Shown here piece by piece: positions 9,501 to 18,299 of a stretch of DNA of 64,000 bases. Made by a program: the position numbers and the translations under genes. This stretch comes from Moorella thermoacetica. Lineage in GTDB: Bacteria; Bacillota; DSM-521; Neomoorellales; Neomoorellaceae. Location of the stretch: the NCBI RefSeq assembly GCF_001267405.1, contig NZ_CP012369.1, positions 1,390,001 to 1,454,000 on the forward strand, given 5' to 3'. Under the pieces are notes generated by a model. It was not told the DNA's origin. It ran no database searches and was given only the letters and a program-made list of their open reading frames with translations. The first letter of the stretch is position 1; each line of letters begins with the position of its first letter.

Positions 9501-10259
9501 TTAAGGCGCGGCCTCCTTTAATCCCTCCCAGGTGGGACCGGCATTGTTAATGCTTTCGCTGTACCACCAGATAATCTTATCCCCGGGATTAACCTTTTTC
9601 TCGCTGGCTGCAACCATGGGTGCCTCGTCGTTGACCTTGTACATCCAGCCGCACATGCCTTTATTGGCCTGGCCAGCTATGCTCTGGACAAAATTACCGT
9701 ATCCGGGAGCGAGGCTATATTTAAGGCCGGTGGCCTCCAGGGCGCCAAGGGCCGTCAATCCCCATCTGTTGTTTTTATTTACAGTTACCGTAGTGGGACC
9801 AAAGAGTAACTGCCCCTTCATACCAACTATAGCTACATGCACCTGGTAGCCCTCAGCAGCGGGGGGAGCCGGGGCGCCCTTGTCGTTAGCCTGGTTGCCG
9901 GCCAGCCCGGTGACCCCGGAAGCAATCGCTCCCCCGGTTTGGGGGGAGGAAGGAGTAACCCCGGGGGAACCAGCAGGAGCCGCAGCGTTGGCGCCGCCAT
10001 TTACGGCGCTGCCGCCTGCCTGCTTACCGGCAGTTATTGACGCCGGCGTTTGGGTTTCAGATGATTTTTGATCACCGGTGTTCTCCGGCCTGCCGTCAGC
10101 GGCAGGACTTCCTCCCGGTGAAGGGGCCCGGGACTGGGATAAGGTAGTATCGGGGCCGGGTTGCCTGCCGGGGGAAATTCCCTGCTTGGAGACTGCCGGC
10201 CCTATTAAAGCCAGCAAGACAACCAGGGCGGCAGCCAGGTAGCCAATTTTTTTCTGCAC
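9501..10259 (-). CDS. secreted DUF4430 protein (transcobalamin beta-like domain)
   Basis: This 252-aa exported protein has a signal peptide (about 1-25), a long low-complexity linker rich in Gly, Ala, Pro, Ser and Thr (about 30-135), then one DUF4430 domain (about 140-250). That domain has the motifs RWGLTALGALEATG, GMCGWMYKVN and IIWWYSES. The Pfam family DUF4430 is related to the C-terminal beta domain of animal transcobalamin and intrinsic factor. The domain is very similar to the one in the S-layer protein encoded upstream, pointing to duplication. There is no lipobox or SLH domain; the hydrophobic N-terminus could remain as an anchor. It probably hands cobalamin to the ECF importer encoded immediately downstream (inference). 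Confidence 0.8.
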   Translation of the reverse strand: MQKKIGYLAAALVVLLALIGPAVSKQGISPGRQPGPDTTLSQSRAPSPGGSPAADGRPENTGDQKSSETQTPASITAGKQAGGSAVNGGANAAAPAGSPGVTPSSPQTGGAIASGVTGLAGNQANDKGAPAPPAAEGYQVHVAIVGMKGQLLFGPTTVTVNKNNRWGLTALGALEATGLKYSLAPGYGNFVQSIAGQANKGMCGWMYKVNDEAPMVAASEKKVNPGDKIIWWYSESINNAGPTWEGLKEAAP

Positions 10260-10395
10260 TGCGGATCCCTCGCTGTACCCATAATATCAGGCCGGTCAAA
10301 ATTTATCCTAAATGCCAGGAAGAAGCTACAATAGCGGTGAGGAGCACCGCAGTGCGCGCCGGCGCTCCCCGCCGTTATAATCAATCCTCGCTCCT
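10260..10395 (-). other. spacer inside the cobalamin operon with a GC-rich hairpin
   Basis: These 136 bp separate the S-layer protein gene from the rest of the operon. A GC-rich segment around 10334-10372 can fold (GGAGC and GCTCC arms, plus a competing GCGGTG/CACCGC pair). No clear T-tract follows on the minus strand. It may be a partial terminator or processing site that lowers downstream expression. Confidence 0.35.
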
Positions 10396-13194
10396 TTACT
10401 CAGCTACTAACACCCTGTAAACCATCACCGCGCATTCGGCCCGGCTGGCCGCATCCCCCGGCCGGAAGGTGCCATCTTCAAAGCCTTTAACCAGCCCGTG
10501 AGCGGCAGCTACAGCCACGCTCTTTCTGGCCCAGGTAGAGACTTTATCGTTATCTTTAAAGGCCAGCTTTTCCTCGCCGGCAGGGAGATTCACGGTCCGG
10601 ACCAGCATAGCGGCCAATTCCTCGCGGGTAATAACGTTATCCGGGCGGAAGGTGCCATCCTCATACCCTTTGACCAGGCCGTTGCTGGCGGCGGCAGTAA
10701 CTGCCCCGGCGTACCAGGCATCTCCTTTTACGTCTTTAAATGGGTTCTTCTCCCCTGCCTTCCCTTCCAGGCCCAGAGCCTTGACCAGGAGGCTGGCAAA
10801 TTCCGCCCTGGTCACCGCCCGGCCCGGCTCAAAGTGGCTGCCATCCACCCCGGCCACAATGCCGGCCCCGGCTAGGGTTTCAATGGTATCCTGGGCCCAG
10901 CCGAAGCTGGCTGGAGTTACATCCAGAAAGGCCTTCCTGGCCTCCTTAACAAATACGGCATAGTCGGAGAAGTGGTTTATCCGGGCCAGGATTAAGCCTT
11001 TAGATACGTCGACCACGGCCGGAATGGCTACCCAACTTACTTTTGTCTTATCGTACCAGGCCAGGGCCAGGTTTTCCGGTTTGACAAGAGACGGCAGGGC
11101 AAATTTCAGGTATAAGGTTACCGGGACGGCGAAAGTAGTGCCGTCGGGTCCAAAGTTATAAACTGCCGATATTTGCTGGTAGCCTACTGGCGGAGGAGCC
11201 GGGGCGGCATTACCTCCGGCACCTTTCTTGACGGTTATTTCTACATCGTTCGTCAAGGCCCCGGCCGGAATAGATAATGCTATTTCAGCTTTAGGGTCAG
11301 AAATAATGGCTCCCGCCGAAGCCGAGACCTCCTGGGCCAGGTCAATTTTATTTTGGAGCAGATCTTTTTTCAGAGCGAGTATTTCGGCCCGGTTCATTGC
11401 TTTATCGCTACCAGTAACTACTACGGCTTTTTTGACTTCGCTTAAAGGCGCGATTTCCGCTGCATCTTCTTTCAATTCCAGCAACTGGTTGATTTTTCCC
11501 ATGGCATCCAGGGCAGCATCGGGAGCTTGCAGGGCTGCGGGAAGTTTTTTATTCTGCTCCTTCAGGTCGGCCGGTGTCGTATTTGCCGGTGAGGCGGGCG
11601 TACTGCCTTTCAGCAAGCTGTCCCAGGTCGGGCCGGGGGAATTCAGGTCCATACTGTACCACCAGATCACCTGGTCGCCGTCCCGGACGATTTCCTGGGA
11701 AGCGCTCACCATGGGTACGCTGCCGTTTACCTTATACATCCAGCCGTTCATGCCGCTGTTGGCCTGCCCGGCTATGCTTTTAACGAAGCCGCCGGCTTCT
11801 TCATAGGGGAGGCCGGTGGCCTCCAGGGCGCCAAGGGCCGTCAGGCCCCACCTACCGTCTTTACTCACCGTGACCGCACCGGGGCCGTAGAGAAGCTCGC
11901 CGTTCCGGCCTACCACGGCAATATCGACGGTACAGCCGCCGGACCCCCCTGTAGATGACGTTGCGGACTCTGTTACAGTGAGACTGGCCGTCGCCGCCAG
12001 GCCGTTATATGTAGCCCTAACTACAGTCTGCCCGGTTTGAAGGCCGGTTGCCAGGCCGTTAACAACTTCAGCAATGTTGCCGTTGTCCACCGACCAGGCG
12101 GCATCCCGGGTCACGTCGCTGCTCGTGCCGTTCAAATAATTCATTATGGCCTTAAACTGCCGTTGGCCATTGACGTTCACGGTGGCTGTTGCCGGGGTTA
12201 TGGCCAGCCCCGGAGAAGCTACAGAACCGGCCCTTCCTTCCAGAATTAAATAAGCATAAAGGGATTCCGTGGCATCAAGGGCGTTCTTCGTAGTGCCGAA
12301 ACTCCCGTCGCTATTGGGGGCTAGCTGCACCATATAGTCAACGGGCGTCATCCCCTGGGCGCTTTTCCAGGTGGCTGGATCCACATCTAATCTTTGCAGA
12401 GTGACAATCAGCTCGGCGGTGTCGACTGCAGGGTCGTCAGGCCACGGCTGTGTAGTATAGACACTTCCATCAGGTTGCTGCCACTTCCGGAGGTAGGCCA
12501 GGCCGTTAGTGATGGCGGCCTGGATCTGCTGGTCACCGGCGGCATTGGGCAGATAGGTCAATGCCCGGATGGCCTGGCAGGTGGTCATAAAGTCCGGGTA
12601 GAAATCCGTGCCCCACGTACTGCCCCACGCGCCATAATTTTCACCCGCCGTAGTACATTGGGTGTTAAGGAGATATTCACGCGCGTAAATAACATTGACC
12701 ACACTGAATTCTCCGGCCCGGCCCAGGGCATCAAAAACCGGCATATCGCTGTAAACATTATTGTCGAAGTCGTTTGGGCCCTGCTTATCGGCCAAAATGG
12801 CCGCCAACTTCCTGGCCAGATCACTATATCCCCACGCCTTGACCGCCAGGAGCTCATAGGCAATATCTTTTGTCTTCGCAGTAGCGGGACTCTCAATAGT
12901 TGCATAAACGGCGTCAAGTATCGATTGCTGTAAGGATTTACCATTGTAAACCCAGTCTGAGGCTGCCAGGTCTTCACCGGCGAGGGTGAGGACGTAGGCG
13001 TCGTAGGCGCTTAACCTTTCGCCGTTATAGAAAGCTTGTTGATTAAATTGAATGGCTTTAGCAGCCAGACCATTATAATCTACGGTACCTGCCTCCACCC
13101 AGACGGGGCCTATAAATGTCGTAAGGAGGCCGAGGAGCAGGCTTATCATTACCGTCAAGGACAGGAATCGCCTCTTCATACCATTTAAGAACAT
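10396..13194 (-). CDS. S-layer-anchored transcobalamin-like protein (alpha-barrel, Big2, DUF4430, 3x SLH)
   Basis: This exported protein has about 932 aa. I place the start at ATG 13194, which follows GGAGGG by 7 bases and begins a clear signal peptide; a longer frame to 13326 lacks these signals. Domains in order (numbering from this start): an all-helical region with squalene-cyclase/prenyltransferase-like repeats (about 35-335, with motifs such as GLAYLRKWQQPDGS and DGSFGTTKNALDATES); a Big2 Ig-like domain (about 340-420); DUF4430 (about 430-535, with RWGLTALGALEATG and GMNGWMYKVN); a helical linker and a beta-rich ZU5-like segment (about 640-755); and three SLH repeats (about 765-930). 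An alpha/alpha barrel plus DUF4430 is the domain plan of intrinsic factor and transcobalamin. It is the first gene after a cobalamin riboswitch, so it probably binds corrinoids at the cell surface. That function is inferred. Confidence 0.85.
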   Translation of the reverse strand: MFLNGMKRRFLSLTVMISLLLGLLTTFIGPVWVEAGTVDYNGLAAKAIQFNQQAFYNGERLSAYDAYVLTLAGEDLAASDWVYNGKSLQQSILDAVYATIESPATAKTKDIAYELLAVKAWGYSDLARKLAAILADKQGPNDFDNNVYSDMPVFDALGRAGEFSVVNVIYAREYLLNTQCTTAGENYGAWGSTWGTDFYPDFMTTCQAIRALTYLPNAAGDQQIQAAITNGLAYLRKWQQPDGSVYTTQPWPDDPAVDTAELIVTLQRLDVDPATWKSAQGMTPVDYMVQLAPNSDGSFGTTKNALDATESLYAYLILEGRAGSVASPGLAITPATATVNVNGQRQFKAIMNYLNGTSSDVTRDAAWSVDNGNIAEVVNGLATGLQTGQTVVRATYNGLAATASLTVTESATSSTGGSGGCTVDIAVVGRNGELLYGPGAVTVSKDGRWGLTALGALEATGLPYEEAGGFVKSIAGQANSGMNGWMYKVNGSVPMVSASQEIVRDGDQVIWWYSMDLNSPGPTWDSLLKGSTPASPANTTPADLKEQNKKLPAALQAPDAALDAMGKINQLLELKEDAAEIAPLSEVKKAVVVTGSDKAMNRAEILALKKDLLQNKIDLAQEVSASAGAIISDPKAEIALSIPAGALTNDVEITVKKGAGGNAAPAPPPVGYQQISAVYNFGPDGTTFAVPVTLYLKFALPSLVKPENLALAWYDKTKVSWVAIPAVVDVSKGLILARINHFSDYAVFVKEARKAFLDVTPASFGWAQDTIETLAGAGIVAGVDGSHFEPGRAVTRAEFASLLVKALGLEGKAGEKNPFKDVKGDAWYAGAVTAAASNGLVKGYEDGTFRPDNVITREELAAMLVRTVNLPAGEEKLAFKDNDKVSTWARKSVAVAAAHGLVKGFEDGTFRPGDAASRAECAVMVYRVLVAE

Positions 13195-13385
13195 GGTCAG
13201 ACCCTCCATTATACAAAAATACCTACTAAATCCAGGTTTTTCGTTCACTAAACTAACCGCACATGCCCGAAAGGCAAAAACAGTCATGAAAATAGGGTTA
13301 TCTTCGTACCAAATAAGGAGCATCAAAAAGCGGCCTTATCCCAACACCTCCCTGCGAACTCCCCGGGTGGGTTAGAATAGGCCGT

Positions 13386-13490
13386 CCAGCTACCGGTCCC
13401 GGCGCATCGTAAACTTCCAGTTGCATTTCCTTGTTGGAAGCTCCTAGCCGGACCGGCTGGCAGCATTTAAGCCTGGCCCCTCGGGACCAG
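13386..13490 (-). other. structured leader segment between the riboswitch terminator and the first gene
   Basis: On the minus strand, CCAGCCGGTCC (complement of 13450-13460) can pair with GGACCGGTAGCTGG (complement of 13386-13399). Inside is a CTTCCA/TGGAAG hairpin (13414-13440). A separate CTGGTCCC/GGGGCCAG hairpin lies at 13473-13490. It does not match the cobalamin-riboswitch core and I cannot name it. The remaining leader to 13195 shows only the ribosome binding site. Confidence 0.4.
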
Positions 13491-13508
13491 ACGCCTACCC
13501 TTATCAAA

Positions 13509-13540
13509 TTAAAACCCCTGCTCCAAAATGAACAGGGGGA
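13509..13540 (-). terminator. intrinsic terminator of the cobalamin riboswitch
   Basis: On the minus strand CCCCTGTTC pairs with GAGCAGGGG across a six-base loop and is followed by TTTTAATTT. It lies about 30 bp after the riboswitch core and 315 bp before the start codon. That is where a transcription-terminating expression platform would be expected. Confidence 0.8.
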
Positions 13541-13554
13541 TACACTGCTTCCCC

Positions 13555-13790
13555 ATCCTGCGTAGGGAGCACCACTTACGACGACAAGCACCAGGTATCC
13601 TGGCTCGGGCTCACCGCTCCCCCACGCCTTCCCAGTCCGGCGCTCAGTCCCTTTAACCGCAACCCGTTAGCGGCAGGGCTCTTGCTGAATGCCGGACCAG
13701 TGGCCTGCTGTGGGGTCGCTCCCCCTCACAGTGGCGCGACCGCGCCGGACTTGCACCGGCTTCCCTTGTGGCTTGCGTTATATTTGTTGT
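13555..13790 (-). promoter_or_regulatory. cobalamin riboswitch
   Basis: The minus strand contains the B12-box (GCCGGTGCAAGTCCGGC at 13745-13761, followed by GCGCCACTGTGA). It also has the paired GAGCCAGGATACC element (13594-13606) and the intervening GC-rich arms. These are hallmark conserved segments of the adenosyl-/methylcobalamin riboswitch class. It precedes the operon at 13194-6106, which therefore should be expressed when cobalamin is scarce. Confidence 0.95.
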
Positions 13791-13835
13791 GATAATATTC
13801 TATTCTACAAAAACCATCGAATTCCTGCCCCAAAA

Positions 13836-13868
13836 ACTAAAAATATCTGAACCGGGAAACGGGTTCCT
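13836..13868 (-). terminator. terminator of gerAB
   Basis: Just after the gerAB stop, GAACCCG and CCGGTTC (13849-13866) form a short stem on the minus strand, followed by a T-rich tract (ATATTTTTAG). It separates gerAB from the cobalamin operon transcribed in the same direction. Confidence 0.55.
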
Positions 13869-14960
13869 TTACCCTTTAATTTTTCTTATTTTAGCCACCA
13901 GGAGCAATAAAGCGGGGTAGAACAGGTAGGCAGGGAGAAAATAAAAGGGGAAGGCCCGTCCGGCAAAAATTAACATCTGGGAAAAATTCTCATAGAGGCT
14001 CATAGCTAAAAAGGTTATTAACAGTCCGGCTGGCAGCACCAGGGGACGGTAATCCCGGAGGCCGAAAACCTGGGCTGTGCCGAGGGTAAAAACATAGTAG
14101 ACGACAGTCAGTTTCAGCAATATAGTAAAACTCCAGACGAAAATAATGACCGGTTCCAGCCGCTGCAAAAAGTCACCGATATTTATCATTTGAATGGCTA
14201 TCAGGCTGGGGAAATTTATCCGCGCCGTTTCGGAAGGACCCAGGACGATGAGGTTACGCACCAGGACCAGGGTGGTGAGCAATGTTGCCACGGTTACCGC
14301 CAGGGCGAAGGGGGGAAAGTTTCTCCTGGGTTCGGTTAAAAAAGGTAAAATGACCAAAAAAAAGACGGCTTCGCCGAAGGGAAAAACAAAGGCCGGGTAG
14401 ACCCCTCGTAAGACCGGCAGGGGCCCCCTTTCCATCACCGGGAGGAGGGCTTCCCAGTGGGCTAATCCCGGGACAGCTTCCGCCAGGGCGGTAAGAACCA
14501 AAATGGCGACAATAACAAAAGGAATTAAGAGCTCGCTTAATCGCGCCGGGATTTCTATCCCTATGCGAATGGCGTAGGCAGCCAGGCCGGCAAAAATTCC
14601 GGCGACTAAAACCATTGGCGTCTGGGGCAAGATCGCCATCTTATATAATTCAATAACGTTACGCAGCACCAGGGCGGCCAAGTACAGGGCGTACCAGAGA
14701 AAAATAAGATTGCAAAAGGTCCCCGGCCAGCGCCCCAGGACCCTGGTGGCATACTGCACCGGGGTTTCCCGCGGGAAGCGCCGGGCTAAGGCTGTATAGC
14801 AATAGGCCGCGCCCAGTCCCAGGGTTCCCGCCAGCAGGTAAGATATCCAGGCGTCCTGTTTGGCCGGCCCGACAGGGACGATCAAGGTAGAGGTACCAAT
14901 AAGGTACCCGGTAACCAGCACAAAAAACTGCCAGAGAGAAATCCTACCTTTTTCAATCAT
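13869..14960 (-). CDS. gerAB: spore germination protein GerAB/GerKB family permease
   Basis: This 363-aa integral membrane protein has about ten hydrophobic helices, typical in length for the GerB family of APC-type germinant-receptor subunits (the usual size is about 360 aa). The ATG follows GGGAGGAAG. It is divergent from gerAA and gerAC, instead of lying between them as in the classic A-B-C operon, with 138 bp of shared upstream DNA. It should sit in the spore inner membrane and take part in germinant recognition and signal relay. Confidence 0.88.
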   Translation of the reverse strand: MIEKGRISLWQFFVLVTGYLIGTSTLIVPVGPAKQDAWISYLLAGTLGLGAAYCYTALARRFPRETPVQYATRVLGRWPGTFCNLIFLWYALYLAALVLRNVIELYKMAILPQTPMVLVAGIFAGLAAYAIRIGIEIPARLSELLIPFVIVAILVLTALAEAVPGLAHWEALLPVMERGPLPVLRGVYPAFVFPFGEAVFFLVILPFLTEPRRNFPPFALAVTVATLLTTLVLVRNLIVLGPSETARINFPSLIAIQMINIGDFLQRLEPVIIFVWSFTILLKLTVVYYVFTLGTAQVFGLRDYRPLVLPAGLLITFLAMSLYENFSQMLIFAGRAFPFYFLPAYLFYPALLLLVAKIRKIKG

Positions 14961-15098
14961 GGAACTTCCTCCCGGCGATAGGAGAATCCTTCCGGAATAA
15001 TGTATCCATTTGCCGGCAAGATATGCAATTCACCAAGGTATGCCGGTATATAAATCAACGGGGGGTTTCATAATAGTTCCGGGGTTCGTTAATCCTCA

Positions 15099-16793
15099 TT
15101 GAAGAAGGTGCGGGCCTTGCTCCGCTTGTGGCGCTGGCTGGGACGTAAAAAAACATCCGGCGGGCAACTTCCGGGGGACGACTCCCGCGCGGTAAATCAC
15201 CGTCTGGAGGTTAACATTGCGTATATCAAAAAAGCCTTCGGCCGGAGCGAAGACCTGGTGATCAGGGAGATAGAGCTTCCGGGCAGGAAACTGGCGCTGG
15301 TCTACGTGGAAACCCTCATCGACCGTGATGTGGTCCAGCGGGATATCCTGCGTTCCCTCCTGGCGCTACAGACAATACCCCTGCCGGAGGACGAGGCAGG
15401 GTTCAACCGGCTGCTCCGCGCCCGGTTGACCATCGGCGATCTCCAGGAAGAGCAACTCTGGTCAAAAATAATCACCGGCCTGCTGGACGGCAAGGCGGTT
15501 TTAATTGGAGAAGGCTTCAGCCGCTGCCTGCTGTTAAGTGTCGAGGGCTGGGAAAAGAGGCCGGTCGAGGAACCTGTTAATGAAGTTTCCATCCGCGGCC
15601 CCCGCGAGGGATTTGCAGAAAATTTACCCACCAACATCTCCCTCATCAGGCGACGGCTGCGCGCGCCCGAGCTCCGTTTTGAAACCATGAACCTGGGCCG
15701 GCGCACCCACACGAAAGTAGTCATCTGTTACCTGGAAGGCCTGGCTTTACCCGGCGTCCTCGAAGAACTCCGCCGCCGGTTGGAGCGCATCGACATTGAC
15801 GGCGTCCTGGAGAGCGGCTATATAGAGGAACTTATTGAAGACGCTCCCTTTTCCCCCGTACCGCAGCTTAACCGCACGGAAAGGCCGGACAAACTGGTTG
15901 CCGATTTATTGGAAGGCAGGATAGGTGTTCTGACCGACGGAACGCCCTTCGCCCTGGTCCTGCCAGGCAGCCTGGTATCCCAGTTGCATGCCCCCGACGA
16001 TTATTATGAGCGCTGGCCTTTAAGCATGGGGATCCGCCTTTTTCGCTTTTTCGGCCTGTTTATCGCCCTGCTGCTGCCGTCCGTCTATGTGGCCTGGACT
16101 TCCTACCACCAGGAAATGATACCCACGCCCCTGGCGATATCCATCGCCGCCCAGCGTGAGCTGGTGCCCTACCCGGCCGTTGTTGAAGCTTTAATCATGC
16201 AGGTGCTTTTTGAAATTCTCATCGAAGCCGGCATCAGGCTCCCCCGGGCCATAGGTACGGCCATCAGCATCGTCGGGGCCCTGGTTATCGGCGAAGCGGC
16301 CGTCCGGGCGGGACTGATGTCTGCGGCGATGGTTATTGTAATTTCAGCTACGGCCATCGCCTCCTTCACCATACCCACTTTCGGTTTGAGCCAGGCTGTG
16401 AGGATGCTCCGCCTGCCAATGATCTTCCTGGCCGGTGTCTTAGGCCTGCTGGGTATTTTTGCCGGCCTAATGGCGCTCTTAATCCACCTGGTGAGCCTGA
16501 GAAATTTCGGCGAGCCCTATCTAAGCCCCCTGGCGCCCTTTATCTGGGAAGGGCATAAAGACCTGGTAGAACGGGTGCCCTGGTGGGCCATGCACTGGCG
16601 GCCTGTACTACCCGGCCGGCAAGATTTGCGACGCATCAAACCGGGCCTGCGACCCTCTACCACGGCCCGGGAGAGAAAGCCCGGCGAAGAACTGGAGACG
16701 TACCTGGGCGAAGAAGCCGGGAAAAGTATTACTACCGTTACAACCCCGAAAAAAGGGCGAAAAAAAAGAAAAAAAGGGTGGATAAAGATTTAG
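15099..16793 (+). CDS. gerAA: spore germination protein GerAA family
   Basis: This 564-aa protein has a large soluble N-terminal domain (about 1-310) and four or five membrane helices (about 325-480), ending in a basic tail (KKGRKKRKKG). This is the GerA-family plan of germinant-receptor A subunits. It lies next to the GerC gene with no spacing: the stop and the following ATG are adjacent. No strong ribosome site precedes the TTG at 15099; a TTG at 15117 follows AAGAAGG and could be the true start. The first 6 residues are therefore uncertain. Confidence 0.88.
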   Translation: MKKVRALLRLWRWLGRKKTSGGQLPGDDSRAVNHRLEVNIAYIKKAFGRSEDLVIREIELPGRKLALVYVETLIDRDVVQRDILRSLLALQTIPLPEDEAGFNRLLRARLTIGDLQEEQLWSKIITGLLDGKAVLIGEGFSRCLLLSVEGWEKRPVEEPVNEVSIRGPREGFAENLPTNISLIRRRLRAPELRFETMNLGRRTHTKVVICYLEGLALPGVLEELRRRLERIDIDGVLESGYIEELIEDAPFSPVPQLNRTERPDKLVADLLEGRIGVLTDGTPFALVLPGSLVSQLHAPDDYYERWPLSMGIRLFRFFGLFIALLLPSVYVAWTSYHQEMIPTPLAISIAAQRELVPYPAVVEALIMQVLFEILIEAGIRLPRAIGTAISIVGALVIGEAAVRAGLMSAAMVIVISATAIASFTIPTFGLSQAVRMLRLPMIFLAGVLGLLGIFAGLMALLIHLVSLRNFGEPYLSPLAPFIWEGHKDLVERVPWWAMHWRPVLPGRQDLRRIKPGLRPSTTARERKPGEELETYLGEEAGKSITTVTTPKKGRKKRKKGWIKI

Positions 16794-18044
16794 ATGCCCA
16801 AATTGAAGAGGTTGGTGCTCTTTACATCTATCCTGGGGGCATTTGCGCTGGCGTTTTCTGCCGGCGGCTGCTGGGATCGCCGGGAGATAAACGAGCTCGC
16901 TTTCCTTTCCTGCACAGCCTTTGACCTGGAGGGCGGTAATCGCGTCCTGACATCTGAGTTCATCCGGCCCTCCGCAGCCGGTGGGGGAGAAAGGGGCGGT
17001 GGGGAGACCTTGCCCCAGCGACAGGCCCTCATAGTGAGTAACCGGAACAAGACCTTCCTGGCCATCGGGCGGGAAAAAGCCCTGGGGCTGCCCCGTCGGG
17101 CCTACCTGGCCCATACTGCCGCCGTCCTGGTGGGGGAGGAGATGGCCCGGTACGGCATAAAAGAAGTCCTGGATTTTGTCGACCGGAACCCGGAGATACG
17201 CCGCACCACCCTGATTTTACTTACCCGCGGCCCGGCGCGGGAGGTGCTGGTCAGGGCCCAGAGCGGCTTGGAAAAAACCCTGGGAAGGGAAATAACCGGC
17301 CTTCATAAATGGGTCCAGGTCAGCGGTTACGGATATATCCCCAACATTAACGATATTTTTTTCGATTTGTCCGGTGATGCGGGAACAACCGTCCTGCCGG
17401 TGCTGGAATTAAGTCCCCAGCCATTCCCGCCCATTCTCGGCCCCGCTACCGCGACGGGCGGCGGCATTCCCGCCGGGAGGGCTGGAGAACCGGAAACGCT
17501 AATGACGGCGCGCCTGAACGGCGCCGGGCTGTTCTACCATGACAAATTGGTGGCGTGGCTGGATCAAGAACAAACCCGCGGCTGGGCCTGGGTACGCAAT
17601 AAAGTTAAAAGTGCCATGCTGGCTTTACCCCGCCAGGAAAACAGCCTGGTATCCGTAAATATCATCTCTTCCCGGGCCGAGGCCGCTATCGACATGCAAG
17701 GAGGCCGGCCCCAGGGCAAAATCAAGATCAAGGTGGAGGGCGATCTCCTGGAAGAGCAGTGCTACCAGGACTTTACCAAAGAAGAAGCTGTTAAATCGCT
17801 GGAAAGCCGGATGGCAGCCCAGATCACGTCTGAAATCAGCAGCGCCCTCAATCAGGCCAAGATGGCTGGTACGGATGTTTTTGGCTTCGGCGGCGCCCTC
17901 CACCGCCGGTACCCAGAAGTGTGGCGCCAGTTAGAAGGACGTTGGAACGAGGAATTCAAAAAGTTGCCTGTTACCATTAGCGTCGAAGCCAAACTACGAC
18001 GTACCGGGATGACTGGACGTCCCTGGCAGCCCGGGGCGCGCTAG
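16794..18044 (+). CDS. gerAC: spore germination lipoprotein Ger(x)C family
   Basis: This 416-aa GerAC-type protein has an N-terminal hydrophobic segment ending in a likely lipobox (SAGGCWDRREINEL). The CWDRREINELA stretch is the classic Ger(x)C N-terminus. Two alpha/beta domains follow. The lipid-anchored C subunit acts on the outer face of the spore inner membrane with the A and B subunits. It directly follows gerAA. Confidence 0.9.
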   Translation: MPKLKRLVLFTSILGAFALAFSAGGCWDRREINELAFLSCTAFDLEGGNRVLTSEFIRPSAAGGGERGGGETLPQRQALIVSNRNKTFLAIGREKALGLPRRAYLAHTAAVLVGEEMARYGIKEVLDFVDRNPEIRRTTLILLTRGPAREVLVRAQSGLEKTLGREITGLHKWVQVSGYGYIPNINDIFFDLSGDAGTTVLPVLELSPQPFPPILGPATATGGGIPAGRAGEPETLMTARLNGAGLFYHDKLVAWLDQEQTRGWAWVRNKVKSAMLALPRQENSLVSVNIISSRAEAAIDMQGGRPQGKIKIKVEGDLLEEQCYQDFTKEEAVKSLESRMAAQITSEISSALNQAKMAGTDVFGFGGALHRRYPEVWRQLEGRWNEEFKKLPVTISVEAKLRRTGMTGRPWQPGAR

Positions 18045-18065
18045 TTAAAGTCAAGGAGTGCCCTC

Positions 18066-18299
18066 ATGGCGGGTTTGCTTATTTTAGCGGTTGTCTATAT
18101 CGTTATTTTCCTCATGGATGTCCCGCCCCTGATCCGGCGCCGGGCCTGGCGGGAACTGCTTGCTTTTGCCGTCCTTTCCCTCATGGGGTTGGCCCTGGGG
18201 GTTCCCTGGTCCCTGGGACATAAAATATTCTTTCCTTCGGAGGCGCTCATAAAATTTTTTGAGCCCCTGGCCAGGCTCGTCATGGGCCCCCAGGAATAA
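18066..18299 (+). CDS. small membrane protein of the germination operon
   Basis: This 77-aa protein has two hydrophobic helices (about 3-18 and 29-48) and a short C-terminal part. It follows gerAC by 21 bp with AAGGAGTG before the ATG. Small two-helix proteins (GerD/GerKD-like fourth subunits) are known in several germinant-receptor operons, so this may be one. Its 3' end overlaps by 20 bp the convergent ABC ATPase gene. Confidence 0.65.
   Translation: MAGLLILAVVYIVIFLMDVPPLIRRRAWRELLAFAVLSLMGLALGVPWSLGHKIFFPSEALIKFFEPLARLVMGPQE

Noticed and set aside
12394-12933. 179-aa + strand frame within the S-layer protein gene
   Set aside because: Antisense to the helical domain of a well-supported gene; no start signal and no recognisable fold.
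13386-13490. second cobalamin riboswitch in the same leader
   Set aside because: No B12-box or GAGCCAGGATACC-type element is present, only generic stem-loops.
13298-13591. 97-aa minus-strand frame across the riboswitch terminator
   Set aside because: It lies across the riboswitch 3' part, its terminator and a structured leader; composition is not protein-like and no ribosome site is present.
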